A stretch of DNA of 64,000 nucleotides from Saccharopolyspora kobensis (GTDB lineage Bacteria > Actinomycetota > Actinomycetes > Mycobacteriales > Pseudonocardiaceae). The stretch is from the NCBI RefSeq assembly GCF_900108315.1, contig NZ_FNVB01000005.1, positions 1-64,000 on the forward strand. Direction: 5' to 3'. The first letter of the stretch is position 1. Every line of letters starts with the position of its first letter. A model generated the notes under the pieces. The model searched no databases. It was not told where the DNA came from and worked only from the letters and a program-made list of their open reading frames with translations. Of this stretch, positions 8,554-16,769 are shown in pieces. Position numbers and translations under genes: made by a program.

Positions 8554-9621
8554 GTGGACTATGCGGTGACAGCGGAGCTCGGACCGCCGAACGGCGTGGT
8601 GGAGCTCGACCCGCTGCAGCAGGAGGGGATCGCGGCCGTGCTGGACCGCCACCTCGCGCTGGTCGAGGGGGTCTCCGGCCCCGGTGACGCCGACATCGAC
8701 GTCCTGGACTACCGCATCACCGTGCACCCGGCCGGGGCCAGCGTGGTGCTGGCGCTGGACGCGCCCTCGCTGCTGGCCGCGGAGGACGCCGCCGCCTCGG
8801 TGCTCGACGAGCTGATCGGCGAGAGCGAGGTGCTGGCGGGCTGGTCGGTCGCGCACTCGGAGGTGCGGATCACCGAGGACGAGTTCAACCGGCTGGCGGC
8901 CAGCGGCGAAGCGGTCGTCGACGAGCTGGAGGCGGCCGTCGAGGAGGCGCTGGAGAGCTCGGCGGAGCCCGCGATGGACGTCGAGCAGTGGCGGGCCCGG
9001 TTCCTCGGGCTCGCGCCGCGGCTGCGGGCGTTCGGGCCGGAGGCGTTCGGCGGGCCGGGCGACGCGGCGTCGCTGGCCGCCGGAGCGCTGGTGCACGCGG
9101 TGCGGGTGGTCACCGACGAGGTCTTCTACGACGAGCTGGCGCTGGCGGTGAACAACGCCACCGTCGCCGACGCGGTCGGCCTGCTGGTCCTGGAGGAGCT
9201 GCCGCCCTGCTACGACCACCGCTACGACGCGTTCTTCGCCCGTGCGTTCGTGCTGGCCTCGATGCCCGTCGCGGAGCGGTTGACCGCGTCGTCGTGGACG
9301 CCGCCGCGCTCGGTCGCCGAGGCGCTGGCGCTGCGGCTGTTCGTCAACGAGGCCAGGGTGGCGCTGGAGGCCGCCGAGCTGATGAACTGGGACGACAGCG
9401 AGCCGGTGTTCGCCGGTTTCGCCGCGCGGGCGGCCGGCGGGATGGCGCTCGACGAGCTGTACGAGATCGATCTGCCGCTGGCCGGAGACGCGGAGCCGGA
9501 GACGGCGGCGCAGGCCGCCAAGCTGGAGGCCGAGCTGCACTCGCGCGGCTTGGCGTTCGACCAGTGGTTCGCGCCGCGCGACGGGGACCCGGCGCAGCAC
9601 CCCTACCTCGACTCGCTGTGA
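8554..9621 (+). CDS. Uncharacterised 355-residue protein
   Basis: A GTG start at 8554 (MDYAVTAELGPP in translation) opens an acidic, Ala/Glu/Leu-rich soluble protein. It has no signal peptide, no membrane segment and no motif I recognise. Residues 120-150 look helical (EAVVDELEAAVEEALESS), and the second half contains several probable helices (WTPPRSVAEALALRLFVNEARVALEAAELM). GC bias at third positions and clean boundaries support a real gene. It is divergent from ribokinase and is followed by the twin operator of the aminopeptidase gene. Function is unknown. Confidence 0.8.
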   Translation: MDYAVTAELGPPNGVVELDPLQQEGIAAVLDRHLALVEGVSGPGDADIDVLDYRITVHPAGASVVLALDAPSLLAAEDAAASVLDELIGESEVLAGWSVAHSEVRITEDEFNRLAASGEAVVDELEAAVEEALESSAEPAMDVEQWRARFLGLAPRLRAFGPEAFGGPGDAASLAAGALVHAVRVVTDEVFYDELALAVNNATVADAVGLLVLEELPPCYDHRYDAFFARAFVLASMPVAERLTASSWTPPRSVAEALALRLFVNEARVALEAAELMNWDDSEPVFAGFAARAAGGMALDELYEIDLPLAGDAEPETAAQAAKLEAELHSRGLAFDQWFAPRDGDPAQHPYLDSL

Positions 9622-9658
9622 ACCTCTTCGCCGGTCGGGGCGCGTGAGCCGCCTGGTT

Positions 9659-9702
9659 GGTATTTCTATACCGCTCGGTGCTAACGTCGGTATTATTATA
9701 CC
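9659..9702 (+). promoter_or_regulatory. Twin inverted-repeat operator upstream of methionine aminopeptidase
   Basis: Two 14-base inverted repeats of the form GGTATN4ATACC lie at 9659-9672 and 9689-9702, with centres exactly 30 bases apart (about three helical turns). The same AT-rich blocks could supply promoter elements for the gene starting at 9729. Two identical half-site pairs in helical phase suggest cooperative binding of a dimeric repressor. The regulator is not identified. Confidence 0.6.
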
Positions 9703-9728
9703 GGAATCCACTGGCACGCGAGGTACCC

Positions 9729-10505
9729 GTGATCGAGCTCAAGACGCCCACCGAGATCCAGCGCATGCACGTGACCGGCCAGTTCGTGGCCGAAGTGCTC
9801 ACCGAGGTCGGCCGGATCGCCGACGTGGGCGTCAACCTGCTGGACATCGAGCACCACGTGCGCGACATGATCAAGCAGCGCGGCGCGGAGTCCTGCTACT
9901 GGGACTACGCCCCGTCCTTCGGCAAGGGGCCGTTCCGCAACGTCATCTGCCTCTCGGTCAACGACGCCGTCCTGCACGGTCTGCCGCACGACTACGTGCT
10001 GCGCGACGGTGACGTGCTCACCGCCGACATCGCGGTCGCCATCGACGGCTGGGTGGCCGACTCGGCGCGCACGGTCATCGTCGGCACCCCCGCCGAGGAG
10101 GACCTGCGGATCGTCCGCGCCACCGAGGAAGCGCTGGACGCGGCCATCGCGGCGGCGCGCGCGGGCAATCGGATCGGCGACATCTCGGCGGCGATCTGGG
10201 CGGTGGCCTGCGAGTACGGCTACCCGGTCAACACCGAGTTCGGCGGCCACGGGCTCGGGCGCACCATGCACGAGGACCCGCACGTGTCCAACCGGGGCAA
10301 GGCGGGGCGCGGCATGAAGCTGCAGGCGGGCATGACGCTCGCGCTGGAGCCGTGGTTCGCCCGCACCACCGACCGGATCGTCTTCGACCCGGACGGCTGG
10401 ACGATCCGCTCGGCCGACGGCTCGCGCACGGCCCACTCCGAGCACACCGTGGCCATCACCGAGGACGCCGCCCTGGTGCTCACCCAGCGCGAATCGGCCG
10501 CCTGA
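9729..10505 (+). CDS. map: Type I methionine aminopeptidase
   Basis: This 258-residue cytosolic metalloprotease removes the initiator methionine from nascent proteins. The metal ligands are visible: the two Asp in TADIAVAIDG and VADSART, His in GGHGLGRTMHEDPHVSN, Glu in LALEPWF and Glu in HSEHTVAIT. The substrate-site His is in LHGLPHDYV. I chose GTG 9729 (VIELKTPTEIQRM), with GAGG upstream, because it matches the family start. The longer frame runs through the operator. Actinobacteria often have several map genes, and the twin operator suggests that this copy is conditionally expressed. Confidence 0.95.
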   Translation: MIELKTPTEIQRMHVTGQFVAEVLTEVGRIADVGVNLLDIEHHVRDMIKQRGAESCYWDYAPSFGKGPFRNVICLSVNDAVLHGLPHDYVLRDGDVLTADIAVAIDGWVADSARTVIVGTPAEEDLRIVRATEEALDAAIAAARAGNRIGDISAAIWAVACEYGYPVNTEFGGHGLGRTMHEDPHVSNRGKAGRGMKLQAGMTLALEPWFARTTDRIVFDPDGWTIRSADGSRTAHSEHTVAITEDAALVLTQRESAA

Positions 10506-10530
10506 AGAACCGTTTCCGCTGGTCAGCGAC

Positions 10531-10572
10531 CGTGAGTGTTTTGGGGGCCTACAGCACCCCAAAACACTCACG
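10531..10572. terminator. Bidirectional hairpin terminator
   Basis: A perfect 16-base-pair stem (CGTGAGTGTTTTGGGG at 10531-10546 with its complement at 10557-10572) surrounds a 10-base loop. It lies between the convergent aminopeptidase and aminopropyltransferase genes. The stem itself carries the T and A runs, so it can terminate in either direction. A hairpin with the same CCGTGAG opening occurs at 34548-34599. Confidence 0.85.
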
Positions 10573-10611
10573 GACCCGCGCCCGACCGCAGGCCGAGTCG
10601 GCTGCCGGTGT

Positions 10612-11484
10612 TCAGCCCTGGTTGCGGACCGAGTACGGCGGGACGGTGGCGCCGATGATCGTCGCCTCGTCGATCGTCTCCGGGCGGTACGACGACTTCG
10701 GGAACGCTTCGAGCAGCACGTTCGTCGGGTCGTCGATCGGCTCCACGCGGCCGAAGATGAACGCCCACTCGTGCTCGTCCGAGCCGAAGTAGGCGACCGT
10801 GTCGAACGCCGCCTGGAACCGGTTGTAGGCGCGGATCAGCGTCTCGTTGCGCCACACCGTCGGGCAGCCCGCCTGGAACGCGACGACCCCGCCCGCGGAC
10901 AGCACCGACTGGCAGCGCTGGATGAACTCCATGCCGTAGAGCCGGTTGTGCTGCCCGTCGGCGTCGTCGGCCCGCTCGTCCGGCAGGTCGACGACCACGA
11001 TGTCGTAGCCCTCCGGCGGCGCCTGGTCGAGGAAGCCCCAGCCGTCCGCGTAGTGCAGCTTGATCGGCCCGTCACCCCGCTCGGCGCGGGCCAGGTCCTC
11101 GGTGCTGTAGCCGTAGGGCAGGTGCTCGGCGCACTTGCGCACGCACAGCTCGTCGATGTCCACGTGGTCGACGCGGGTGGCGCCGGCGGCCACCGACATC
11201 TGGCTGGCCACGCCCTCGCTGGAACCGATGATCAGCACCCGCTCCACCTGCGCGGCCAGCAGGAACGCGGGCACCATCATCGCTTCGTGGTAGACCAGCT
11301 GGGAGAACTCGGTGCTCTGCCGGTCGTCGTCGCAGAACAGCGAGACGCCCTGTCCGGTGCGGCCGATCACCACGTGCTGGTAGGGGGTGTCGCCCTCCCA
11401 CAGCACCTCGTCGACCCGCCACAGGCGCTGCAGGTCGGCGCCCATCGGCTCCTTGATCCACCGCTGCCCGTCGATTTCGATCAA
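10612..11484 (-). CDS. speE: Spermidine synthase-like aminopropyltransferase
   Basis: This 290-residue protein has the polyamine aminopropyltransferase fold, which transfers aminopropyl from decarboxylated AdoMet to a diamine. The N-terminal strand region leads into the family segment TPYQHVVIGRTGQGVSLFCD. The Rossmann loop is IIGSSEGVASQ, followed by the acidic HVDIDELCV and the acceptor region VVVDLPDERADD. The glycine loop (GSSEG) and the DLPDE motif differ from classical SpeE (GGGDGG, DxTDP), so the acceptor diamine is uncertain. The start is a TTG at 11484 with AAGGAGGA in good register. It is the third gene of the polyamine operon. Confidence 0.85.
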   Translation of the reverse strand: MIEIDGQRWIKEPMGADLQRLWRVDEVLWEGDTPYQHVVIGRTGQGVSLFCDDDRQSTEFSQLVYHEAMMVPAFLLAAQVERVLIIGSSEGVASQMSVAAGATRVDHVDIDELCVRKCAEHLPYGYSTEDLARAERGDGPIKLHYADGWGFLDQAPPEGYDIVVVDLPDERADDADGQHNRLYGMEFIQRCQSVLSAGGVVAFQAGCPTVWRNETLIRAYNRFQAAFDTVAYFGSDEHEWAFIFGRVEPIDDPTNVLLEAFPKSSYRPETIDEATIIGATVPPYSVRNQG

Positions 11485-11529
11485 CGGTGCTCCTCCTTAG
11501 AGAGTGTTCCAGGCTCGTTCTGCTCGGCG

Positions 11530-11640
11530 GTGCGAGTAGCGGGTCCTCAGCGCCCTCCTGGACTGCGGGTGCCCCGACTCGTGTGCGGATACACGGCGTC
11601 AGGGCCGTCCGCCCAGGCGAACGCTGAGGACCCGCGGCGG
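11530..11640. repeat. GC-rich palindromic interspersed repeat, copy 1
   Basis: The outer arms GCGGGTCCTCAGCG and CGCTGAGGACCCGC enclose a partly self-complementary core with CTGGACTGCGGGTGCC and GGGCCGTCCGCCCAGG. On the minus strand it aligns over about 100 bases with copies at 25475-25592, 33675-33800 and 59255-59378. It sits between the AdoMet decarboxylase and aminopropyltransferase genes and could form a long hairpin in the polyamine transcript. Confidence 0.75.
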
Positions 11641-11676
11641 CGCGAGCGCTGACCGCGCCCCCTCGCCACCGCAGGT

Positions 11677-12069
11677 TCAGCTCAGGTGTTCGTAGTCCCG
11701 GCCGCGCTGGATGGTCTGGACGTTCTGCGTCGTGGGGCGCAGCGCGTCGGCCAGCAGGCGCACCGCCAGCTCCGGCTTCGCCGTGTGCCCGCAGGTGAAG
11801 ACGTCGATGAAGATCGAGCCGTCCTCCGGGTAGGTGTGCAGCGAGGCGTGGGATTCCGACAGCAGCGCCAACACGGTGACCCCCTGCGGTTCGAACCGCT
11901 TGGCGATCATCTGGCACACCGTGGCGTGCGACCGGCTCAGCGCGTCGTGCAGGGTCTCGCGCAGGAACTGCTCGTCGTCCAGCAGTTCCGGATCCACGCC
12001 CTCCAGCTCGGCGAGGACGTGCTGGCCGGTGAACAACCCGACCGGTGGTGTCCCGGTGTCGACGGACAT
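11677..12069 (-). CDS. speH: S-adenosylmethionine decarboxylase proenzyme, prokaryotic class
   Basis: This 130-residue pyruvoyl enzyme makes decarboxylated AdoMet, the aminopropyl donor. The self-cleavage and active-site block reads LLSESHASLHTYPEDGSIFID, with the serine of ESHAS expected to become the pyruvoyl group after cleavage from the preceding glutamate. A downstream Cys in FTCGHTAKPE matches the catalytic cysteine. Length is normal for class 1 proenzymes. The ATG at 12069 has GGGAGG upstream. It lies between the decarboxylase and aminopropyltransferase genes. Confidence 0.95.
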   Translation of the reverse strand: MSVDTGTPPVGLFTGQHVLAELEGVDPELLDDEQFLRETLHDALSRSHATVCQMIAKRFEPQGVTVLALLSESHASLHTYPEDGSIFIDVFTCGHTAKPELAVRLLADALRPTTQNVQTIQRGRDYEHLS

Positions 12070-12146
12070 CTATCGACCTCCCATCATTTCGCAGAATTCC
12101 TGGTTCTTCGCGGCGTTCTCGGGCGCCTTCGCCCGGTGCCGGGCGA

Positions 12147-13361
12147 TCAATGCCGCTGATCGCCGTCGACGCAGTGGGTGGGCAGCGGGGCGAACCCGTT
12201 GAAGCCCACGGAGGAGTAGCTCGCCGTGTAGGCGCCCGCGCTCAGCAGGTCCACCCAGTCACCGCCGCGCAGCGTGCGCGGCAGTTCGTAGCGGGTCCGC
12301 TGGTAGAGCACGTCATCACCGTCGCAGGTCGGGCCCGCCAGCACGACCGGACCCACCGGATCGCCGTCGCGGGAGGTGCGCAGCCGGTAGGTGATGGCCT
12401 CGCCCTCGGTCTCGGCCAACCCGTTGTAGCGGCCGATGTCCAGGTAGACCCAGCGGGACTCGCCGTCGCAGGAGTCGGTGACCAGCACCACCTCGCTGCG
12501 CAGCACGCCCGCGTCGCCCACGACGAACCGCCCGGGTTCGACGAGCAGCTCCGGGCGGTCGGCGCCGAAGTGACGGTCCAGTGATTCCTCAATGCGGCGC
12601 ACGTAGTCGGCCAGCGGCGGCGCGGACTGGGTGTAGGCGGCGGGCAGCCCGCCGCCCAGGTTCACCATCCGCAGCCGGAGCCCCTGCTCGGCGCAACCGG
12701 CGAAAACCCGCCGTGCGGCGTCGATCCCGTGCTCCCAGGCCGTCGGCTCCAGCTGCTGCGATCCAATGTGGAACGACACGCCGAAGGCGTCCAGGCCGAG
12801 GTCCCGCGCGCGCACCAGCAGCTCGACGGCGGTCTCCGGCAGGCAGCCGAACTTGCGGCCGAACGGGGTCCGGGAGCCCTCGTTGTCCACCAGCACCCGG
12901 CAGAACACCTGCGCGCCCGGCGCGACCTCGGCGATGTTGGCCAGGTCGGCGGCGCTGTCCGTGGCGAACAGCCGGACGCCCTGCTCGTGGGCCCGGGCGA
13001 TGTCGCGGCGCTTCTTGATCGTGTTGCCGTAGGAGATCGACTCCGGCGCAGCGCCCCGGGCCAGGCACAGGTCGATCTCGCCGGGGCTGGCGACGTCGAA
13101 CGACGCACCGAGGCCGACCAGCTCACCGACCACTTCGGGCGTGGGATTGGCCTTGACCGCGTAGCAGATGCGAGCATCGGGCAGGGCGGTCCGCAACTGC
13201 CGGTAGCGGTTGCGCACCTGCGCCAGATCCACGACCAGGCAAGGGGTTTCGGGCCGCTGCCGGTCCAGGAACTGCTGGATCGCATCCGGAGTCGTGCCGG
13301 TCTGCTGCGCGGTGCCGCTCGGGCGGTCCGTCACACCGGTGGTGGCGGACAGATCGGTCAA
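12147..13361 (-). CDS. Ornithine/lysine decarboxylase, fold-III PLP enzyme
   Basis: This cytosolic decarboxylase of about 404 residues provides the diamine for polyamine synthesis. The PLP lysine is in CYAVKANPTPEV. Other family markers are FHIGSQ, the Gly-rich NLGGGLPA, LLVEPGR and the C-terminal PTCDGDDV with the active-site Cys and Asp of eukaryotic-type ornithine decarboxylases. I prefer the TTG at 13361 because GGAGG precedes it in register. A frame to 13493 and a second GTG further down exist. Ornithine or lysine specificity cannot be decided by eye; the neighbouring spe genes make a diamine product likely. Confidence 0.9.
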   Translation of the reverse strand: MTDLSATTGVTDRPSGTAQQTGTTPDAIQQFLDRQRPETPCLVVDLAQVRNRYRQLRTALPDARICYAVKANPTPEVVGELVGLGASFDVASPGEIDLCLARGAAPESISYGNTIKKRRDIARAHEQGVRLFATDSAADLANIAEVAPGAQVFCRVLVDNEGSRTPFGRKFGCLPETAVELLVRARDLGLDAFGVSFHIGSQQLEPTAWEHGIDAARRVFAGCAEQGLRLRMVNLGGGLPAAYTQSAPPLADYVRRIEESLDRHFGADRPELLVEPGRFVVGDAGVLRSEVVLVTDSCDGESRWVYLDIGRYNGLAETEGEAITYRLRTSRDGDPVGPVVLAGPTCDGDDVLYQRTRYELPRTLRGGDWVDLLSAGAYTASYSSVGFNGFAPLPTHCVDGDQRH

Positions 13362-13747
13362 TCCCGGTACCTCCGTCTCGGGTGGTGGGGTGGGGGTTTC
13401 GCCGGGCCGATCCCGCCGGAGCGGGTGCCCGTGGAGCACAACTGCGACCAAGCACGGTACCTCCCTCACGGAGAGATTTCGAACCGCGCCCACCTGTTCC
13501 CCCGGAAAGCCGAACTCGGTGTGAGCACACCCACGGATCGGCGGCGCGCTCGTCGCGTTGCGTGCACGGCCACCGACGTGACGTGTCGGTGGCGATTTCG
13601 CGCGAAATCGTCCCGTTCACCCGGCGATCACGCCGATTTCGCGCGAAATTGCCCGGAACCCGGTTCCGGTGGTCGCGGAAAATCCTTGCACGGCAAGGAC
13701 TCCCGCAGCGCGGTTCTTCACGGGACGTTGACGGTGACGCCGCTCGC
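13362..13747. other. Palindrome-dense leader region upstream of the polyamine operon
   Basis: This 386-base non-coding stretch lies before the decarboxylase gene and after the PucR gene. It contains four structured elements in a row: an 8-base-pair hairpin (CCACCGAC at 13570-13577 with GTCGGTGG at 13585-13592), two ATTTCGCGCGAAAT palindromes (within 13593-13649), a CCGGAACC/GGTTCCGG palindrome (13653-13669), and a 7-base-pair hairpin (13683-13689 with 13693-13699). A GTG at 13455 with GGGAGG could start a short out-of-frame leader peptide that overlaps the decarboxylase start. Confidence 0.55.
13593..13649. repeat. Pair of ATTTCGCGCGAAAT palindromes
   Basis: CGATTTCGCGCGAAATCG (13593-13610) is a perfect 18-base palindrome, and ATTTCGCGCGAAAT recurs at 13636-13649. 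The flanks ATTTC....GAAAT are the same as in the AT-rich arrays at 18316, 41340 and 62706, with GCGC in place of AATT or CATT at the centre. The spacing here is 41 bases between centres, unlike the 24 bases of the other arrays. Confidence 0.65.
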
Positions 13748-15259
13748 TCAGCGCCCGGGCGGCGTGGTGCGGTCGAGTTCGAGGGCCAGGTAGAAGTCCA
13801 CTCGGGACGGGAACTCCGAGAGGTCGCGCCCGGTGATCTCCTCCACGCGCTGAATCCGGTAACGCAGCGTGTTCACGTGGACGTGGAGTCGCTTCGCGCA
13901 GCGCGACCACGAGCCCGAGCAGTCCAGGAACGTCCGCAGCGTGCGCACCAGGTCGGAGTGGTGCACGTCGTCGTAGGCGATCAGATCGGCCAGGAGCCGT
14001 TCGCGGTAGGAGCGGCGCAGCTCGTCCGGGGTGGAGGCGAGCAGCACCTCGTGCGAGGCCAGCTCCGCCGCCGCGACGACCTCCGCTCGCCCGCGCTTGC
14101 GCTGCGCCAGCCGCCGCGCGTAGCCCGCCTCCTCCAGCGCACCGCGCAGCGCGGTGGCGCGGGTGATGTCGCTTACCCCGACGGCCAGGTTCCGCCCGTC
14201 CAGGCACGGTTCGGCGTCGGCGACGATCCGGCCGAGCTGCACGTCCAGCTGCCCGAGGTGTTCTTCGTCGTCGACGAACAGCGCGGTCGCGCCATCGCCC
14301 AGCGGTGCGGTCACCGAGGCCATGCCGGTGGCCGCGGCGATCTCGCGCAGCAGCGTCGTGGACTCGACGACGTCGCCGACGTCGAGCGCCACCGCGCGCA
14401 GCGGGTCCCCGGCGGGCAGGCCGGCGGTCTCCAGCCGGGCGGCGACCTCGGCCGGGGTGGACGTCCCGTCCAGCAACCGGCGCAGAGCCGCCTCCACCGA
14501 GCGCCCCGCGATGCGCCGGGCCTCGTCCACCCGCGCGCGCAGCAGCGCCACCACGGTGCCGAGGTCGGTGGCGATGGCCAGCCGTTCCGCGTCCCACTCG
14601 TCGTAGGCGCCCTCGGCGAGGACGAACCAGCGGGCCGCTCGCGGCTCGGCGTCGGATTCCACCGGCCACAGCACGTGCGCGCCATCGGAGCGGGCCGTGC
14701 TCGGCAGCCGACCGGTCGCGAACTCGCGCAGCGCGGCGCGGCGGGCGTCCTCCGGCAGCTGCGCGGTCCCGCCGACGATCCAGCCCGCGGCGGACAGCAC
14801 CCAGCACTCCGCGCCCAGCTCGTCGGCCGCCATCCGCAGCGCCTGGTCCAGGTCCGCGCCCGCGGCCACCGCGGCGACCAGCTCCCGGCGCGGCGCGGCG
14901 CGGCGCTGGATGCGGTCGGCGAGCGTGTTGAAGCTGACCGTCAGCGGTACCTCGACGACGGGCAGGTCGTGGCGGCGGCAGGCTTCGACCAGGTCGGGCG
15001 GGGCGTGCCCGAGGCGCGCCGTGCCCGCGGCCAGCGCGGCCACCCCGGCGTCGACCAGCGCGGCCACGAAGCGCTCCGAATCGGCCGGGCCGTTGTGCCA
15101 CATCAGGCCGCTGAGCACCAGCTCGCCGCCGTTGAGGTAGCGGCGCGGGTCGATCAGGTCGGTGATGTAGACGCCGCGCACCGGCCGGTCCGCCCGGTCG
15201 GCGCCGTGCAGCGGCACCAGACCGAGCTCCGGGTCGGCGAGCAGGTCGCCCAGCAGCAC
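13748..15259 (-). CDS. PucR-family transcriptional regulator
   Basis: This regulator of about 503 residues is typical of purine catabolism control. The N-terminal PucR domain starts VLLGDLLADPELGL and includes the segment VYITDLIDPRRYLNGGELVLSG. A central GGDEF-like region follows. The C-terminal PucR-type helix-turn-helix is clear (CAKRLHVHVNTLRYRIQRVE). I chose GTG 15259, with GGGGAGG eight bases upstream, because family members start at this motif; an upstream TTG at 15325 has no ribosome site. It is divergent from the xanthine dehydrogenase operon, which is the likely target, with a purine or its breakdown product as the likely signal. Confidence 0.92.
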   Translation of the reverse strand: MLLGDLLADPELGLVPLHGADRADRPVRGVYITDLIDPRRYLNGGELVLSGLMWHNGPADSERFVAALVDAGVAALAAGTARLGHAPPDLVEACRRHDLPVVEVPLTVSFNTLADRIQRRAAPRRELVAAVAAGADLDQALRMAADELGAECWVLSAAGWIVGGTAQLPEDARRAALREFATGRLPSTARSDGAHVLWPVESDAEPRAARWFVLAEGAYDEWDAERLAIATDLGTVVALLRARVDEARRIAGRSVEAALRRLLDGTSTPAEVAARLETAGLPAGDPLRAVALDVGDVVESTTLLREIAAATGMASVTAPLGDGATALFVDDEEHLGQLDVQLGRIVADAEPCLDGRNLAVGVSDITRATALRGALEEAGYARRLAQRKRGRAEVVAAAELASHEVLLASTPDELRRSYRERLLADLIAYDDVHHSDLVRTLRTFLDCSGSWSRCAKRLHVHVNTLRYRIQRVEEITGRDLSEFPSRVDFYLALELDRTTPPGR

Positions 15260-15438
15260 GCGATCCACCTCCCCGCCGACCGGCGGCGTCGTGAGCCGGT
15301 CATCCGCATTTGGAGAAACATACAACTCCCGTTCGGCGGCCGGAAGGCTTTTTCGGGGTTTCCGCCGCTAGTCAGCGGGAGCATCCCGGCTGTGTACTGA
15401 CTCACACCTTTTCACCGGCCGTGACGAGGAGAACAACC
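15260..15438. promoter_or_regulatory. Divergent promoter region of pucR-like gene and xdh operon
   Basis: This region of about 180 bases separates the two starts. The stretch 15340-15385 (GGAAGGCTTTTTCGGGGTTTCCG) has an imperfect inverted character and may be the operator. I could not define a clean palindrome or promoter. The ribosome site GAGGAGA precedes the GTG of the downstream gene. Confidence 0.4.
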
Positions 15439-16308
15439 GTGGAATTCCTCCGCCCCGCGACGTGGCGGGAAGCGCTCGAGGCCAAGGCCGCGCATCCCGA
15501 CGCCACGCCCATCGCCGGCGGCACCGACGTGATGGTCGAGATCAACTTCGACCACCGGCGTCCGGACGTGCTGCTGGACCTGACCCGCATCCCCGAGCTG
15601 ACCACCTGGTCGCAGGACGGCGACGTGCTGCGCATCGGAGCCGGGCTGCCCTACACCCGACTGATCGAGGAGCTCGGCGACCGGGTGCCCGGCCTGGCGA
15701 TCGCCAGCCGCACCGTCGGCTCGCCGCAGATCCGCAACCGCGGCACGCTCGGCGGCAACCTGGGCTCGGCCTCACCGGCCGGCGACGGGCACCCGCCGCT
15801 GCTGGCCTCCGACGCGCAGATCGAGGTCGAGTCGGTGCGCGGCACCCGGCTGATCCCGGTGGCGGAGTTCTTCACCGGGGTCAAGCGCAACGCGCTGGCC
15901 GCCGACGAGCTGATCTCCGCGGTGCACATCGCCCCGGCGACCGGTCCGCAGCAGTTCTCCAAGGTCGGCACCCGCAACGCGATGGTCATCGCGGTGTGCA
16001 CCTTCGCCATCGCACTGCACCCCGAGCAGCAGCGGGTGGGCACCGGGCTCGGTTCGGCGGCCCCGACGCCGCGGCGGGCGCTGGAGGCCGAGGAGTTCCT
16101 GTCCGCCGAGCTCGACTGGGCGGGGCGGCGACCGCTGGAGGACTCGGTGGCGCGCCGCTTCGGCGAGCTCGTCGCGCAGGCGTCCTCCCCCATCGACGAC
16201 GTGCGCGGCACCGCCGACTACCGCCGTCACGCGCTGGCCGTGATGGCCCGCCGGACCCTGTCCTGGGCCTGGCACGAGCACTGTTCCGGGAGGCAGGAAT
16301 GCGCCTGA
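15439..16308 (+). CDS. Xanthine dehydrogenase-type FAD-binding subunit
   Basis: This 289-residue medium subunit of a molybdenum hydroxylase carries FAD that receives electrons from the iron-sulphur subunit. The PCMH-type FAD motifs are present: PIAGGTDVMVEIN near residue 25 and TVGSPQIRNRGTLGGNLGSA near residue 95. The C-terminal CO-dehydrogenase-flavoprotein domain follows. The GTG at 15439 has GAGGAGA upstream. Its end overlaps the next gene by ten bases, so the two are coupled. Confidence 0.94.
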   Translation: MEFLRPATWREALEAKAAHPDATPIAGGTDVMVEINFDHRRPDVLLDLTRIPELTTWSQDGDVLRIGAGLPYTRLIEELGDRVPGLAIASRTVGSPQIRNRGTLGGNLGSASPAGDGHPPLLASDAQIEVESVRGTRLIPVAEFFTGVKRNALAADELISAVHIAPATGPQQFSKVGTRNAMVIAVCTFAIALHPEQQRVGTGLGSAAPTPRRALEAEEFLSAELDWAGRRPLEDSVARRFGELVAQASSPIDDVRGTADYRRHALAVMARRTLSWAWHEHCSGRQECA

Positions 16309-16769
16309 AGTTGACCGTCAACGGGCAGCCGCACGAGGCCGACGACGTGTGGGAGGGCGAGAGCCTGCTGTACGTGCTGCGCGAGCGGCTCGGCCTGCCC
16401 GGCTCCAAGAACGCCTGCGAGCAGGGCGAATGCGGTTCCTGCACGGTCTACGTCGACGGCGTCCCGGCCTGCGCGTGCCTGGTGGCCGCGGGGCAGGCCG
16501 AAGGGCGCGAGGTGCGCACCGTGGAAGGCCTGGCCGACGGCGAGCGGCTGGACCCGGTCCAGGAGGCGTTCGTCGAGGCGGGCGCCGTCCAGTGCGGCTT
16601 CTGCACCCCGGGCCTGCTGGTGCAGACGCACGACCTGCTGGAACGCACGCCGGAGCCGTCGGACGCGGAGATCCGCGAGTCGCTGGCGGGCAACCTGTGC
16701 CGCTGCACCGGCTACGAGAAGATCATGGACGCCGTCCGGCTCGCGGCCCAGCGGAAGGCCCGGGCATGA
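16299..16769 (+). CDS. Xanthine dehydrogenase-type [2Fe-2S] subunit
   Basis: This 156-residue small subunit carries two [2Fe-2S] clusters. The plant-ferredoxin-type ligands are C40, C45, C48 and C60 ([11 protein letters not shown]..). The second-cluster ligands are C99, C102, C134 and C136 (QCGFCTPG and NLCRCTGY). It passes electrons from the molybdenum centre to FAD. The ATG at 16299 has GGAGG nearby. The stop overlaps the next start by ATGA. Confidence 0.96.
   Translation: MRLKLTVNGQPHEADDVWEGESLLYVLRERLGLPGSKNACEQGECGSCTVYVDGVPACACLVAAGQAEGREVRTVEGLADGERLDPVQEAFVEAGAVQCGFCTPGLLVQTHDLLERTPEPSDAEIRESLAGNLCRCTGYEKIMDAVRLAAQRKARA

Noticed and set aside
11530-11640. Insertion sequence remnant
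   Set aside because: No transposase coding potential and no flanking target duplication could be identified; only an interspersed palindromic repeat is supported.
13123-13620. A 165-codon frame overlapping the decarboxylase start
   Set aside because: Its composition (Arg/Pro/His-rich) is that of a shadow frame; only its GTG at 13455 is kept as a speculative leader start.
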